A DNA stretch of 64,000 nucleotides from UBA6623 sp965226435 (GCA_965226435.1 CBDDCY010000010.1:124001-188000), one strand, 5' to 3'; positions 42,318 to 52,456 are shown, counted from the stretch's first letter. Numbers and translations are program-made. Notes: a model not told the origin generated them from the sequence alone.

Positions 42318-42805
42318 TCATCCGCGAACCGCCCCCAAGCGTCCGATCACCTCTTCGGCTTCCCGCACGATGCTTCGAACTACTTCCCCGGCGCCCTCGA
42401 CTTGCCGAATCAAACCCACGCTCTGCTCCGCCGGTGAGCTTGCGGGACCACTCCGCGCGGGCTCCCCAGCCCCGAGATCAGCACCGGAACGCGCTCTTCC
42501 AACACCACCCGCGCCAACCCTTCAACATTGTCGGCGTAGCGAGCGACTTCCCCGCCCTCGCTCCGGACCGCGCCGAAGAGAATGTCCACCCCGAAAGGCT
42601 TCGCCGTCAGGGATCGCACCAGACGGACCTGCTCTCGCAAGGCCTCGGGCTCCAGGTCCGTCCCGGCGCCAACGACCCCCAAGCCCACCGGCCTCGGAAA
42701 CCGCGGCGGCGAGCGTGGCGTACTTACCATCCCCATGCCGGCTTGGAAAACCGGGTATTCAATACCGAGCCGTTCGCAAATGGGCGTCTTGACCAGGATT
42801 TCCAT
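42318..42805 (-). pseudogene. Remnant of a nitronate monooxygenase (2-nitropropane dioxygenase family)
   Basis: The start is recognisable: MEILVKTPICERLGIEYPVFQAGMG, then, after a small out-of-frame patch, GLGVVGAGTDLEPEALREQVRLVRSLTAKPFGVDILF and VLEERVPVLISGLGSPRGVV. The frame then breaks. The following sequence to 42318, in another frame, is QSVGLIRQVEGAGEVVRSIVREAEEVIGRLG, the normal C-terminus of the family. About 150-200 residues in between, which bind FMN and carry the catalytic region, are gone. The gene is therefore a deletion remnant with extra frameshifts, lying beside an IS1380-type transposase. Confidence 0.75.
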
Positions 42806-43019
42806 TTTGGCCCTGGCACGGTCACAGGACACACCCCCGCTGCGCCGAATACCACGTCTTTTCGCGCTGAACCCTGCACATCACCTCCGCCGGTAGGCGC
42901 CAGGGCTCGTCCGTCCGCTCACAGACGTTGATTGAGCGGACTGAACGGCGCTCCGGCCGACACTGCTCCCTGCGAAACCTTTTTGGAGCCAAAAACTGTT
43001 GATCCTCGCCCGGGCAACG

Positions 43020-44351
43020 CTACCCGCTCGGCACAGGCAGCGCCCAGATCCTATGCAGCATGTCACCGAACAGCCGCCGGTTCAGATGCCCCTCCGCCAG
43101 CAGCAACCAGTAGTAGCGAGCATGCTTGACCAGCCGACCGCCGGTCTTCATCAACCTGTGTTGCAAACTCGTTAGCGACCAGCTTTTGATTCGCTGCGGC
43201 AGCCCTAGCCGCCGCCACAGGTTGCCCAGGTTGTAGGCCGTCACGCTGAGTTGCAGCCGTACCTCGTTGGCTCGGAAGCGGTGACACGACAAGCGGGTCC
43301 AGTGCGTGGCCTGTTTGCCTTCTTTGATCCACTGCTCCGCCGTGCCGCGCTTGTTGTAGAACCGCACGACCGAGCGGCTCGGCAAGCTCATGCTCGTCAC
43401 GACAAATCCGACGCGCGGGAATAGTTCGCCCTGGTGATGCTCGACCTTGGCGACAACTCGCCTTGCCTTCGACCAGCTCTCGGCCTGATAGCGAAAACTC
43501 TTGTAGCGCACTAGGGGCTTGGCGTTCGGCCTGCCCGGTGGCCGAAACAGGATGTCCTCGATCTCCAGCTCCAGGCTCTTGTTCGCCGGGATGCGAATCA
43601 CGTAGTCCACGCCGCGCTCCTCCATCGCCTCGTAGATCTCGGGCTTGGCGAAGGCGGCGTCGGCGCGGAACGTCACCTGTTTGCCCTCCGCCTGTTGTCG
43701 TTCGATCTCCGGCAGTAGCAGCTCGTCCCAGTCCTCGGCGCTGTGCACGTTGCCGGGACGCAGCTTCGCGCCTAGGCAGTCGCCGTGCTGGTTGAACAGC
43801 AACAGCGGGTGATAGCAGAGGGACTCAAAATGGCCGTTGTAGGCACTGCCTTCCTGTTGGCCGTGGACGGGGCTCTCCGTGGAGTCCATGTCGAGCACCA
43901 CGCGGTCTGAACCGTCGGGAGCTTCGGCTTGCGCGACCAGCTCCCGGTTCACTGCCATCAGCCCCAGCAAGTTCTCTTCGCTCGCCAGCATCTCCGTCTC
44001 GAAGCCATGCAGCGTCGAGGTCAAGGCGGCTCCGCGATCCCAGTTCCTCTTCGAGCCGATCAAGCGAAAGGGCGGATCGGCGGATACTCGAACGGCGTCA
44101 TTGAGGTCCTCGTAGCCAGCGAGTCGGCTGTAGACCGACTGCCGCAGCAGATCGGCCAGCGGGAACTTCTTGTTCAAGCCTTGTCGCGAGTCGCTGAGAT
44201 GCTCGTCGATCAGCTTCCCGAGTCCGAGTCGTTCATCCAGTTCGCGAACGAGAATCAGACCGCCATCCGAGGTGACTCGCGATCCTTGGAAATCGACTTT
44301 GAGAAATCCATTGAACGTGAGCTGAAACGGCTTGTTTTCTTTTTCACCCAT
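43020..44351 (-). mobile_element. IS1380-family transposase
   Basis: A complete 443-residue DDE transposase of the IS1380 group: DFQGSRVTSDGGLILVRELDERLGL, LLRQSVYSRLAGYEDLNDAVRVSADP, then LDMDSTESPVHGQQEGSAYNGHF with the first catalytic aspartate, FRADAAFAKPEIYEAMEERGVDYVIRIPAN with the second, and RGTAEQWIKEGKQATHWTRLSCHRFRANEVRLQLSVTAYNL with the final glutamate. The frame is intact, so it could be active. I could not define terminal inverted repeats or a target duplication by eye; an 8-base inverted pair (ATTTTCGG/CCGAAAAT) lies near 44500-44537. It sits between a decayed monooxygenase and a GAF-ANTAR gene. Confidence 0.9.
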
Positions 44352-44621
44352 CGGGTGTTGACCTCCATGGCGTCCTTATCGGGCTCTAGCCCCGATCAAT
44401 AAAGACGCTGAAGGTCGCTGGATGGTCTGAAGCTCATACATCAAATTGAAAATGCGGGCTTGAGGCAATCGGGCGGGAGGGCGCGGGTAACCATATGAGA
44501 TTTTCGGAACACGACGCCGCTTTCGGCCTGCCGAAAATTCCGCACTGCCACGATAACGAGATGCAATCGGCGTCCGCCGTGACCGGCCGGGAAAATCGGG
44601 GAGAGATGCGAGCCGACAACC

Positions 44622-45413
44622 CTACGAATCGCGGGAAGCCTCTTCCTGCCGTCGGGTTACTTCGTCGGAGAGAATCAGCGCCGAGGCGACTTCTTTCATC
44701 GACCGGCGCCGCTGACGACTTTCCTTCTGGAGGGTCAGGTAAGCCTGCTCTTCGGTGATCCCCAATTGGCGCTGTAGAATCCCCTTGGCTCGCTCCAGCA
44801 CCTTACGGGTTTCCAACTTGTCTTCCAAATCAGAAACCTCGCCCTCGAGCCGCGCCAATTTAATCTCGGCCCCGACCAGGTACCCGATCGTGGCAACCAG
44901 TTGCACCTCGCGCGCGACGTGCTCGTGCGGAAGGCGGTGTTGCAGGTTCAAAACCGCCACGAGTTGGCCGCGGCTGACAACGGGAACCGAAAGAAAGGCC
45001 TGGAAGCGGTCTTCCGGCAGTTCACTAAAGGCTTGAAAACGGGGATCCTTGAACGCGTCCTCGGAAATGGCCACCGGACGGCGGTGCTCGGCCACCCACC
45101 CCGTGATGCCCTCGCCCACGCGCAGGGTCAGACGATCCACTACTTCCGCGTGCGGATTCTTTGACGCTCGCAGCACCAACTCGTCGCCCTCCAGTACATA
45201 GGCGAAACACGAATCACATTTGATGACCGAGACAATGAATTCGACCACCCTTTCCAGTACTTCGTGGAGTGGGCTGGCCCCGGCTACCTTGCTGCCCAGC
45301 TCGAAAAGAAAGTCGACATCCTGATATTTATCAGTGGTTTCCGCCAAGCGCACCTCAAGCACTGTTGGGGCCGATGTCTTTCTTCCAAGGGCCCAACTGA
45401 CCTGATCATACAA
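44622..45413 (-). CDS. GAF domain - ANTAR domain antitermination regulator
   Basis: Residues about 30-175 form a GAF sensor domain (LERVVEFIVSVIKCDSCFAYVLEGDELVLRASKN, LRVGEGITGWVAEHRRPVAI, FLSVPVVSRGQLVAVLNLQHR). A short coiled coil follows, then an ANTAR RNA-binding domain at about 205-255 (VLERAKGILQRQLGITEEQAYLTLQKESRQRRRSMKEVASALIL). ANTAR proteins bind tandem hairpins in leader RNA and prevent termination. The target here is unknown. TTG at 45413 is used as start; a GTG about 20 codons later is possible. The upstream 45,440-45,475 stretch is unusually AT-rich and probably holds the promoter. Confidence 0.85.
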   Translation of the reverse strand: MYDQVSWALGRKTSAPTVLEVRLAETTDKYQDVDFLFELGSKVAGASPLHEVLERVVEFIVSVIKCDSCFAYVLEGDELVLRASKNPHAEVVDRLTLRVGEGITGWVAEHRRPVAISEDAFKDPRFQAFSELPEDRFQAFLSVPVVSRGQLVAVLNLQHRLPHEHVAREVQLVATIGYLVGAEIKLARLEGEVSDLEDKLETRKVLERAKGILQRQLGITEEQAYLTLQKESRQRRRSMKEVASALILSDEVTRRQEEASRDS

Positions 45414-45593
45414 TGCATCCCGCGCGCCTAGGAAACAGATAATTTCTATGCTGATGATAAATAACTTTGTTGCTGGATTTCTTCGGATGGAGACCCACCC
45501 CGCACGTCCGCCCAGCCGCCCGGCGCGGGTCGCCGGCCCTTCCGAAATCCCCTTCGAGGGTATTGTGCAATCAGCTTGAACCGGGCGGCCACC

Positions 45594-46577
45594 CTACCTC
45601 GCGACTCGCTCGACACGGGTAGCGAACAACTCTCGCGCCAACAAAACGCTCACCCGCCTCTTACCCTCTTCGTTGAGATGGTAAGGGTCTTTGAACAAGT
45701 CGTACTCGTCGGACGGGTCGCCGCAATCAAAAAAAGGAATCCTGTGAGTCCGGCAAGCGGCCGCCAATCGAGCGCGAATGGATTCGTAGGACTGCGATGG
45801 GAACAACCGGTCGTGAAACTCCACGTAGCGGTCGGTTACCGGCATCAGGATCATGCGAACCGCGATTTCGCGCCGTCGGGCGAAGCGAGCCAAGCGCTCG
45901 ACGACATCCAGACCCATGTCGTAGTCCCGCACCGTGTCCAGGAATTGCGGATGGTCAAGCCGAATCGGGAGTCCGTCAAAGACCGGGGTCGCGACCCTTT
46001 TCGTCGGATTGCCGAAGGGCAGCAGTAGTCGCGCCAAGCCTACCTGCACCGTGTCGACAATCGCGCCGCGCGCCGCGCCCAGAGCCAGTCGGCGACCCAG
46101 GTCAGTTGGCGGGCCGTCGGTCGCCCACTGCTGATAGCGAGTTGAAAAAGCAGCGCGCTGCCCATTGCGATTGAAATCGTCCTTACTGAAGAAGAAGACG
46201 ATTTCGCGAGGCACATACGGTGCTCGATCCAGGTAGAAACGCATCATGGCCTCCGAGCCCGCGGCCGAAGCGGAGCCGTGGGCCAGCACGATCGCGTCAC
46301 GGGAGCTTTCCCGGGAGATGATCGCCGCGTCAATCCCCCGCCCGGCCACTGAATTACCCAGTAACCACAAGTCCGGACGCCGCTCGCGCAGCTCGTCGAG
46401 ATACTCTTGCGTGAGTTGATGCAGTGAATAATCCCGCTCGATAAGACCTTCCGCGATGCCGATCCTCGCGGCGATTTCCAGCCCAACAAGCAGAAGCACG
46501 GCGATCAAGGCGGCACGCGAGAGCCGCGGCCACTCGGTCAGCGTCTCAAAACTGAAAATAGATGAACGGGGTTTCAT
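45594..46577 (-). CDS. SGNH-type membrane-anchored protein paired with an MBOAT acyltransferase
   Basis: One N-terminal membrane helix (AALIAVLLLVGLEIAARIGI) leads into an SGNH/AlgX-like domain: LWLLGNSVAGRGIDAAII carries the GNS nucleophile block and CGDPSDEYDLFKDPYHLNEEGKRR the terminal DxxH block. Such proteins act outside the cytoplasmic membrane in adding acetyl groups to polysaccharides, taking acyl groups from an MBOAT partner. The start overlaps the end of that partner gene by 32 bases. Substrate is unknown; no polysaccharide synthesis genes adjoin. Length 327 residues. Confidence 0.78.
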   Translation of the reverse strand: MKPRSSIFSFETLTEWPRLSRAALIAVLLLVGLEIAARIGIAEGLIERDYSLHQLTQEYLDELRERRPDLWLLGNSVAGRGIDAAIISRESSRDAIVLAHGSASAAGSEAMMRFYLDRAPYVPREIVFFFSKDDFNRNGQRAAFSTRYQQWATDGPPTDLGRRLALGAARGAIVDTVQVGLARLLLPFGNPTKRVATPVFDGLPIRLDHPQFLDTVRDYDMGLDVVERLARFARRREIAVRMILMPVTDRYVEFHDRLFPSQSYESIRARLAAACRTHRIPFFDCGDPSDEYDLFKDPYHLNEEGKRRVSVLLARELFATRVERVAR

Positions 46578-47997
46578 TGTCGGGTCGAAGCAGAATCATC
46601 AGCAAAACCATGGCCGCATAGGCGGCGCCGCGAATCGGAGCGCGCCAGGCACGAATCGCCTCGTGTCGGCCGCCGCGATAGCGCGGCAGGTCGACGGCCA
46701 GCACCAGCGTCCCATAAAAGATCAACGTAGCCGTTCGGCGCAACAACGACAAGGTCCCATACGGGTCGCTCAAGACCGCGCCCACACCGCCGCGAAACAA
46801 CGCAATGCCGCCGAGGTACCGCAGCGCCGACATGGCCGTCGGCGCGCGAAAGAAAATCCACGCCGCCAGGACCAGGTGAAACGTCGCCAGCCTTTTCAGC
46901 GCCGGCAGTAGAGGGGAGCCTTGCGGCGTTCCCTCAACCGGGACGGTCCTTCCCTGACGGCCGAGCATCATCTTGTGCAGCGATAGATAGATTCCGTGGA
47001 GCGCGCCCCAGATGACGAAGGTCCAATTCGCACCGTGCCACAAACCGCCCAGCACCATCGTTACGAGCAGGTTGCGATACGTCTTCCGGACGCCTTCTCG
47101 ATTGCCGCCGAGGGGAATGTAAAGATAGTCGCGCAGCCAAGTCGACAAGGAGATGTGCCAGCGTCGCCAGAAATCGGTAATGTCCGTCGCCAGGTAGGGT
47201 TGATTAAAATTGCGCATCAGATCGATACCGAAGAGCCGAGCGGCGCCCCGAGCGATATCGCTGTACCCCGAAAAATCGCAATAAATCTGGAACGAGAACA
47301 ACCAAGCGCCTTCCAGCAATACGACCCAAGACGCATCGGCCGCGCCGCCAAAAACGACGTTGACGCGGTGGGCCACCGCGTCGGCGATTGCAATTTTCTT
47401 GAACAGCCCGAGCAGGATCAAGAAGCAGCCGCTCGCAATCTTTGAAGCATCGACCAGCCGGGCCTTCTCAAACTGCCCGAGCAACCGTCCGGGGCGTTCG
47501 ATCGGACCGGCTACGAGTTGCGGGAAGAAGCTGACATAGAGCGCCACGACCGTGAGATCTCGGCTCGGCTCGATTTTCCCGCGGTAAACATCGATCGTAT
47601 AGGCCAGCGTTTGAAACGTGTAGAACGAGATGCCGACGGGCAGAATGACGTCCAGCAGGGGAGGATCGGCGGACACGCCCAGCGACGAAAGCAACCCGGC
47701 GAACGAGGCCGCGAAAAAATCGAAGTACTTGAAGAGACCCAGCACGCCGAGGTTGCCCGCCAGGCTCAGTGCAAGGTACGACTTGGCGCGCCCGGGATCA
47801 CGGCGCAGGCCCAAGGCGCAGTTGTAGTCGAGCAGGATGGAGAAGGCCAGCAGACCGCAGAATTGCCAGTCCCACCAGCCGTAAAAAAAGAAACCGGCGG
47901 CAACGAGGAATAAGTTTTGGAGTCGCTTTTCGAGACTGTAGTAGATGCCGACGACGATAGGCAGGAAGACGGCAAATTCAATGCTATTGAATAGCAA
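46546..47997 (-). CDS. AlgI/DltB-type MBOAT O-acyltransferase
   Basis: The 483-residue polytopic protein begins MLFNSIEFAVFLPIVVGIYYSL, as AlgI-family proteins do, followed by FKYFDFF and LPVGISFYTFQTLAYTIDVYRG. The catalytic zone includes YCDFSGYSDIARGAARLFGI, FWRRWHISLSTWLRDYLYIPLGG and the conserved histidine in LGGLWHGANWTFVIWG. It would carry acyl groups across the membrane to an extracytoplasmic glycan, working with the SGNH protein that follows. The start is TTG at 47997, inside a short inverted repeat. Confidence 0.92.
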   Translation of the reverse strand: MLFNSIEFAVFLPIVVGIYYSLEKRLQNLFLVAAGFFFYGWWDWQFCGLLAFSILLDYNCALGLRRDPGRAKSYLALSLAGNLGVLGLFKYFDFFAASFAGLLSSLGVSADPPLLDVILPVGISFYTFQTLAYTIDVYRGKIEPSRDLTVVALYVSFFPQLVAGPIERPGRLLGQFEKARLVDASKIASGCFLILLGLFKKIAIADAVAHRVNVVFGGAADASWVVLLEGAWLFSFQIYCDFSGYSDIARGAARLFGIDLMRNFNQPYLATDITDFWRRWHISLSTWLRDYLYIPLGGNREGVRKTYRNLLVTMVLGGLWHGANWTFVIWGALHGIYLSLHKMMLGRQGRTVPVEGTPQGSPLLPALKRLATFHLVLAAWIFFRAPTAMSALRYLGGIALFRGGVGAVLSDPYGTLSLLRRTATLIFYGTLVLAVDLPRYRGGRHEAIRAWRAPIRGAAYAAMVLLMILLRPDNETPFIYFQF

Positions 47998-48199
47998 GAT
48001 CTTTTACGGTCAGTGCTGCATTATTTGGTCACGAACAATTATTGATCCTAACATACCCGCCACAATATCGATCGGAATTAGACGGCGGTCGTTTCGACTG
48101 TCGCCCGCACCGGCCCGCCGCATGAATCGCATAGCCGACGTTTGACAACACACAGCACACGATCTTCGCGCCCCGCTTTTCTTGCGATACTGAAGGCCT

Positions 48200-49495
48200 A
48201 TGCGGGCCCGACCGGCAACAGCCTTTATGACGGTGGCGGCCATCTACTGGAGTTCGCTCTCCGCTGCGCCCGCGGCCGCCGACAAACAGAGCGAGGCGGC
48301 GCCCGACTCCTTCCCCCTGCACGCGGTTCAGGTCATCGGAAACGATATCTTCTCCCACGAAGAAATCCTCGCCGCGACCGGTCTGAAAATCGGTGAGGCC
48401 GCAACGCCGATTGACTTTCAGAAAGCCCTGAAACGCCTCAACGACAGCGGCGTTTTCGAGTCCCTCAAATTTCAATACGGCGCCCAAGGCGACGGCTATC
48501 AGGTCACCTTCCAAGTGACGGAGTTGCGGGACTTCTACCCGATTCGATTCGAGGGCATGGAGGAACCGCCCGAGGCCCTTCACCAGTTGCTGCGCGAGAA
48601 AGTTCCGCTCTACACCGGCAAGGCCCCCGCCGACGGCCCGATGATCAAGCTGATCGGCAACATCCTTGAACACCATCGCGTCCAACAAGGGAAAGAGGCG
48701 AAGGTCATCGGTCGATTGACGCCGCGCGGCGAAAGTGAAGACGAGTTCGACCTCGTTTTTCAACCGCCCTCGGCGATCAAGACGATTGCGTTCGTGACGT
48801 TCGAAAACACCGGCGAGATTTCCTCGCTCGATTTGCAGCGACGATTCAATCAAGCGGCCATGGGCGTTCCCTTTTCGCAACCACACCTCAAAGAGCTTCT
48901 GCGTCACAACGTCAGGCCGCTCTACGAGGCGAAGGGATATCTCGGAGTGGTGTTTTGTCCTTGTACCGCCGAACCCGACCCGGAAACCGAGGGCATCTTG
49001 GTCCGAGTTCACGTTGAACAGGGCCCGGTGTACGAATTCGGGGACATTGGTTTCGCGGAAAACCGGTCCCTCGATACTAATGAGCTGGCGGGGATGATCC
49101 TTTTCCACAGGGGCGAAACGGCCGACATGTCGCTTGTCGAAAAAGCCCTTGCCGACATTGAACAAAGGATGAGGGCATCGGGATACATGCGTGTCTTCGC
49201 GCGTTACGATCGCAAGGTTCGTGACGAAGACCGCCAGGTCGACGTCGTGATCGAGGTTCGGCCGGGAGCACTTTACCGCTTCGCTAAGCTGACCATCACG
49301 GGGCTCGACATCGAAGGCGAAGCGGCGGTCAAGAAGCGTTGGATCTTCGCCCGGGGCGACCCCTTTAACGGAAGCTACCCCAACGCGTTCTTGAAACGCA
49401 TACGGGGCATGTTCGACAATCTCTCCAAAACGGACTCCAAGGTACGCATCAACGAGCAAGAAGAGACCGTTGATGTCGAACTGATTTTTCAGTGA
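48200..49495 (+). CDS. POTRA-repeat protein (BamA/TamA-like) lacking a beta-barrel
   Basis: A signal peptide (MTVAAIYWSSLSAAPAAA) precedes about five POTRA-like modules; FPLHAVQVIGNDIFSHEEILAATGLKIGEAATPIDFQKALKRLNDSGVFESLKFQY is the clearest, with later ones at YEFGDIGFAENRSLDTNELAGMI and YRFAKLTITGLDIEGEAAVKKRWIFARGDPFNGSYPNAFLKRI. The protein stops at 431 residues where the outer-membrane barrel of BamA or TamA would begin. It may be a periplasmic chaperone or scaffold for an outer-membrane complex. No barrel remnant is seen downstream. A longer open frame on the other strand is a shadow. Confidence 0.8.
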   Translation: MRARPATAFMTVAAIYWSSLSAAPAAADKQSEAAPDSFPLHAVQVIGNDIFSHEEILAATGLKIGEAATPIDFQKALKRLNDSGVFESLKFQYGAQGDGYQVTFQVTELRDFYPIRFEGMEEPPEALHQLLREKVPLYTGKAPADGPMIKLIGNILEHHRVQQGKEAKVIGRLTPRGESEDEFDLVFQPPSAIKTIAFVTFENTGEISSLDLQRRFNQAAMGVPFSQPHLKELLRHNVRPLYEAKGYLGVVFCPCTAEPDPETEGILVRVHVEQGPVYEFGDIGFAENRSLDTNELAGMILFHRGETADMSLVEKALADIEQRMRASGYMRVFARYDRKVRDEDRQVDVVIEVRPGALYRFAKLTITGLDIEGEAAVKKRWIFARGDPFNGSYPNAFLKRIRGMFDNLSKTDSKVRINEQEETVDVELIFQ

Positions 49496-49538
49496 AGTCC
49501 GATCGACGCCCGACATCGCTCGGCGGAGGTCGAGAGCG

Positions 49539-49770
49539 ATGATCGAGCCCACCATCACCGGCCTCGAGATTTTCACTGTGTGGGTGAGCCCACTTGGCGG
49601 CGACGCAGCCGAACTTTGCCGTTCTCGAACACGCTTGGGGCGAGGTGGGCCGGCGCGCCGCCCTCACCGATCCGGCTGAGTGTTTCGAAAACGGCGAGCT
49701 ACGTCTTTCGGACGCACCCGGGCTCGGCATCACCTTGACGGAAAGACCCTTGAAAAACAAGTCAGCGGAC
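49539..49770 (+). pseudogene. Collapsed enolase-superfamily (mandelate racemase-like) gene
   Basis: ATG at 49539 begins MIEPTITGLEIFTVWV, the normal N-terminus of enolase-superfamily sugar-acid dehydratases or racemases. Within a few bases, and in another frame, comes AHLAATQPNFAVLEHAWGEVGRRAALTDP...FENGELRLSDAPGLGITL, their normal C-terminus. The barrel and catalytic region, roughly 900 bases, is missing. This is a deletion remnant of the same style as the monooxygenase remnant at 42318. Confidence 0.75.
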
Positions 49771-49859
49771 GCCGGCACAAGTCGTACAGTCCACTTATTT
49801 ACCCGGAGGTGCGACATTGGATACAATTCGAGGGACTTCGGTGTTTCCGCCGGTTGGCC

Positions 49860-52456
49860 ATGAATGATTCAATCTTTCGCCGCTTGCTCCTTTTCGCGGG
49901 TTGCGCCGCGCTGCCGGTCTGGTCGCAGCCGGTTGAATTGGTTCCCGGAGAACCCGCCGTTATCGAGTACCCGGAAACCGTGGAGGATACCCTCTTCAAC
50001 GGCAATAGCGGCTTCGTGGTTGACGTCCCCGAGAACACGGCTCGACTGACCATCGATTTTGCCGGTTCCCCGTCGGAAACACGCTTGGATCTGTTCGCGC
50101 GGTTCGGCCAAGACGTGACCCTCGACGCCGAGGGTGACGTCATTGCCGACCACCAATCCCGGGGCCCCCGCGGCATCGAGCAAATCAACATCGACCGCAA
50201 CAGCGTTCCTCCCGTCGAGCAGGGACGATATTTCATCGCGACTCTGGGCTTCGAGGGAAACGAGGCGGTCACCGCCACGATCGTCGCGACCTTGCTTAGC
50301 GACGAGGATATTGCGGGGCTAACGACGGTCGCAAGTTCCGACTTCGAATCCGGAATGGACGGGTGGACGATCAATTATCCGGCGCCGGAACCCGAGATTT
50401 CGCTCAGAACCCTTGGTGATCCCGACTCGACACTTTCGGTGACACCCTTCAGGGGCGGAGATTCGCGAGAACTTGTGCTCGAAGGCAGAGGCCTGGACTC
50501 CTTTGTGCCGCCGGTGAAATATGTTGGGAACCTGGCTCTGCTTGGGTCGCGCGCGCGCCTACGATTCGATCTTAAGCATGAGCCCGACGACGGTTTCCCC
50601 AAAACCGCGTTGCAAGTAAGAATGTTCGGGAAGGCCAGCGCCTTTGGCTGGACAGCGATCATCCCGACCAGGAAGTTCGTTACCTACTCAGCGGTTTTCG
50701 ACGAATCCAACTGGCAGCGGCTGGGCGGGAAGGCTTCCTTCGACGAGGTCCTCGCCGCGGTGCTGCGCTTTGAAATCCGGGGAAGCTTCGACGGCGGCCC
50801 AGGGGACACAACGATTGACAATGTCGTTCTACTCGGCGCGGTCCCCGTTCCGGCCTTCCCGGTTGTCTCCGACTTCGAGGACGGCACGGCTGAAGGCTGG
50901 AATCATAACTTCCCGGGCTCGCCCCTGTTGATTCCTCGCACGCCCGGCGCCACTTTCGGCGAAGTGCGAGCCTCCCAGAATTTCGGGCCGGCGGGCCCGG
51001 GCGGCAATCCGGGCGGCTATGTGAGAGTTCGTGATTTCGAGGAAGAGGACCGCGATTTCTTTGTCGCTCCAAATAAATTTCTTGGGAACCTGGCGGCGCT
51101 TGGTCCGGATGCGCGATTTGAATTCGACCGGTTCCATTCTTCCGACCAGGCGGCAAAGCGCGAAGTCGAGGTCCGTATCGTCGGTTTCGGAGGCGCTTAT
51201 CGCTTCCGCGGACCGTTGCCGACCACGGGTTGGGATAGCTATTCGGCCCCACTCGATCCGTTGCAGTGGTTAAGCTTGGGCGGCTCGCTATCCTTCGCCG
51301 ACACCCTGCGAGCTGTCCAGCGAATCGAGGTGAGCGCCGATGAAGCCCCCGGTACAGAAACCGCCGGCCTTGACAATTTTCAGCTCTTGCCCTCTCCTTC
51401 GGTGACGTCAAATCTATTGATCGACCCCGCGGAACTTTCGTTCATCGCCGTGTCGGGACTGGCGCCTCCGCCCGCCCAAATGATCGCAGTCAACTCCGAC
51501 GGCGAGGAAGTGGAGTGGGCGGCTTCGGTTAGCATACCGTGGCTCCAACTTTCCCAAAAAGCCGGCAAGACCCCCTCGGCCATTCTGGTGACCATAAGCC
51601 CGCTCGGCCTCGGCCTGGGCCTTCACGAGGGATCCGTCATGATCGAAACCGTCGGCTCGTCGGGGCCCCCTGTCAACGTTGCGGTCAGCTTGATGATCGT
51701 GGCCAAGGGAACGCCGCTGATCTTCTCCAAGGGCGTCGTCAATTCAGCTGATTGCACGGCCAACGACCGGCCCGGCGGTGAGTTGGCGGGCGGCATGTTT
51801 GTCTCCATCTTCGGAGAGAGCTTGGCCTCCGTCGAAGACTCCGTCGTCACCGTTCCCTTCCCGCTTTCCTTGGGTGGAACCTCCGTTTCAATCGGCGGCT
51901 TGCCCGCGCCTATCGTTTTCGTCAGCCCCAGTCCGCTCGTCGTCGTCGTGCCGCTGGCAGTGGAGGGCCCAACGGCTGACGTCGTCGTGACAGCCAACGG
52001 CCTGACCGGCCCCGCCGAAACTGTGCGTGTTACCGCCGTGCGACCGGTGCTGTTTTCCCAATCACAAGACGGAACCGGACCGGGAGCCATTCAGAATGTC
52101 GCCGGCGACGGCTCCGTACAGACGAATACGTTCCAATCGGCGGCCAAGCCCGGACAATTCATCACCATCTTCGGCACCGGTTTCGGTCCCACTCAGACCC
52201 CCGTCGCCGACGGTTTCCCCGCCACCGGCGTCAATCGCATCACGAATGACGCCCAAGTTCGAATCGGCTCCCCCAGTCTGTATCGCCGAGCTTTGTCGGG
52301 CTCAGCCCCAACTCTCCACATCTCTACCAAGCCAATGTCAAGATTCGATCCGACACACCGGCGGGATGCTCGATCGAGGTGCAAATTGTGATCGACGGAG
52401 TGCCGAGTAACGTCGTGACCATCGCGGTTAGCCCCGATGGCGGATCATGCCAATAG
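49860..52456 (+). CDS. Secreted laminin-B-like / TIGR03437 protein with a frameshift near its C-terminus
   Basis: ATG at 49860 gives a signal peptide (FRRLLLFAGCAALPVWSQ). Two repeats resembling laminin B or carbohydrate-binding domains follow (VASSDFESGMDGWTINYPAPE and VVSDFEDGTAEGWNHNFPG). Next are a BACON-like Ig segment (INLIDPAELSF-type, WLQLSQKAGKTPSAILVTISP) and a TIGR03437 domain (SIFGESLASVEDSV, ITIFGTGFGPTQTPVADG). The frame changes near 52266-52271 in a CCCCC run: the first frame ends at 52391, but the second continues SPSFVGLSPNSPHLYQANV and ends VSPDGGSCQ at 52456. One more C would restore it. Likely an exported protein; ligand unknown. Confidence 0.75.

Noticed and set aside
44352..44621. 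Terminal inverted repeats of the IS1380-type element
   Set aside because: Several short matches were tried against the left flank (42833-43019) but none gave convincing paired ends or a target duplication.
48029..49576. Long minus-strand open frame (515 codons) opposite the POTRA gene
   Set aside because: The plus-strand product has a signal peptide and recognisable POTRA modules; the antisense frame shows no family features and is a GC-rich shadow.
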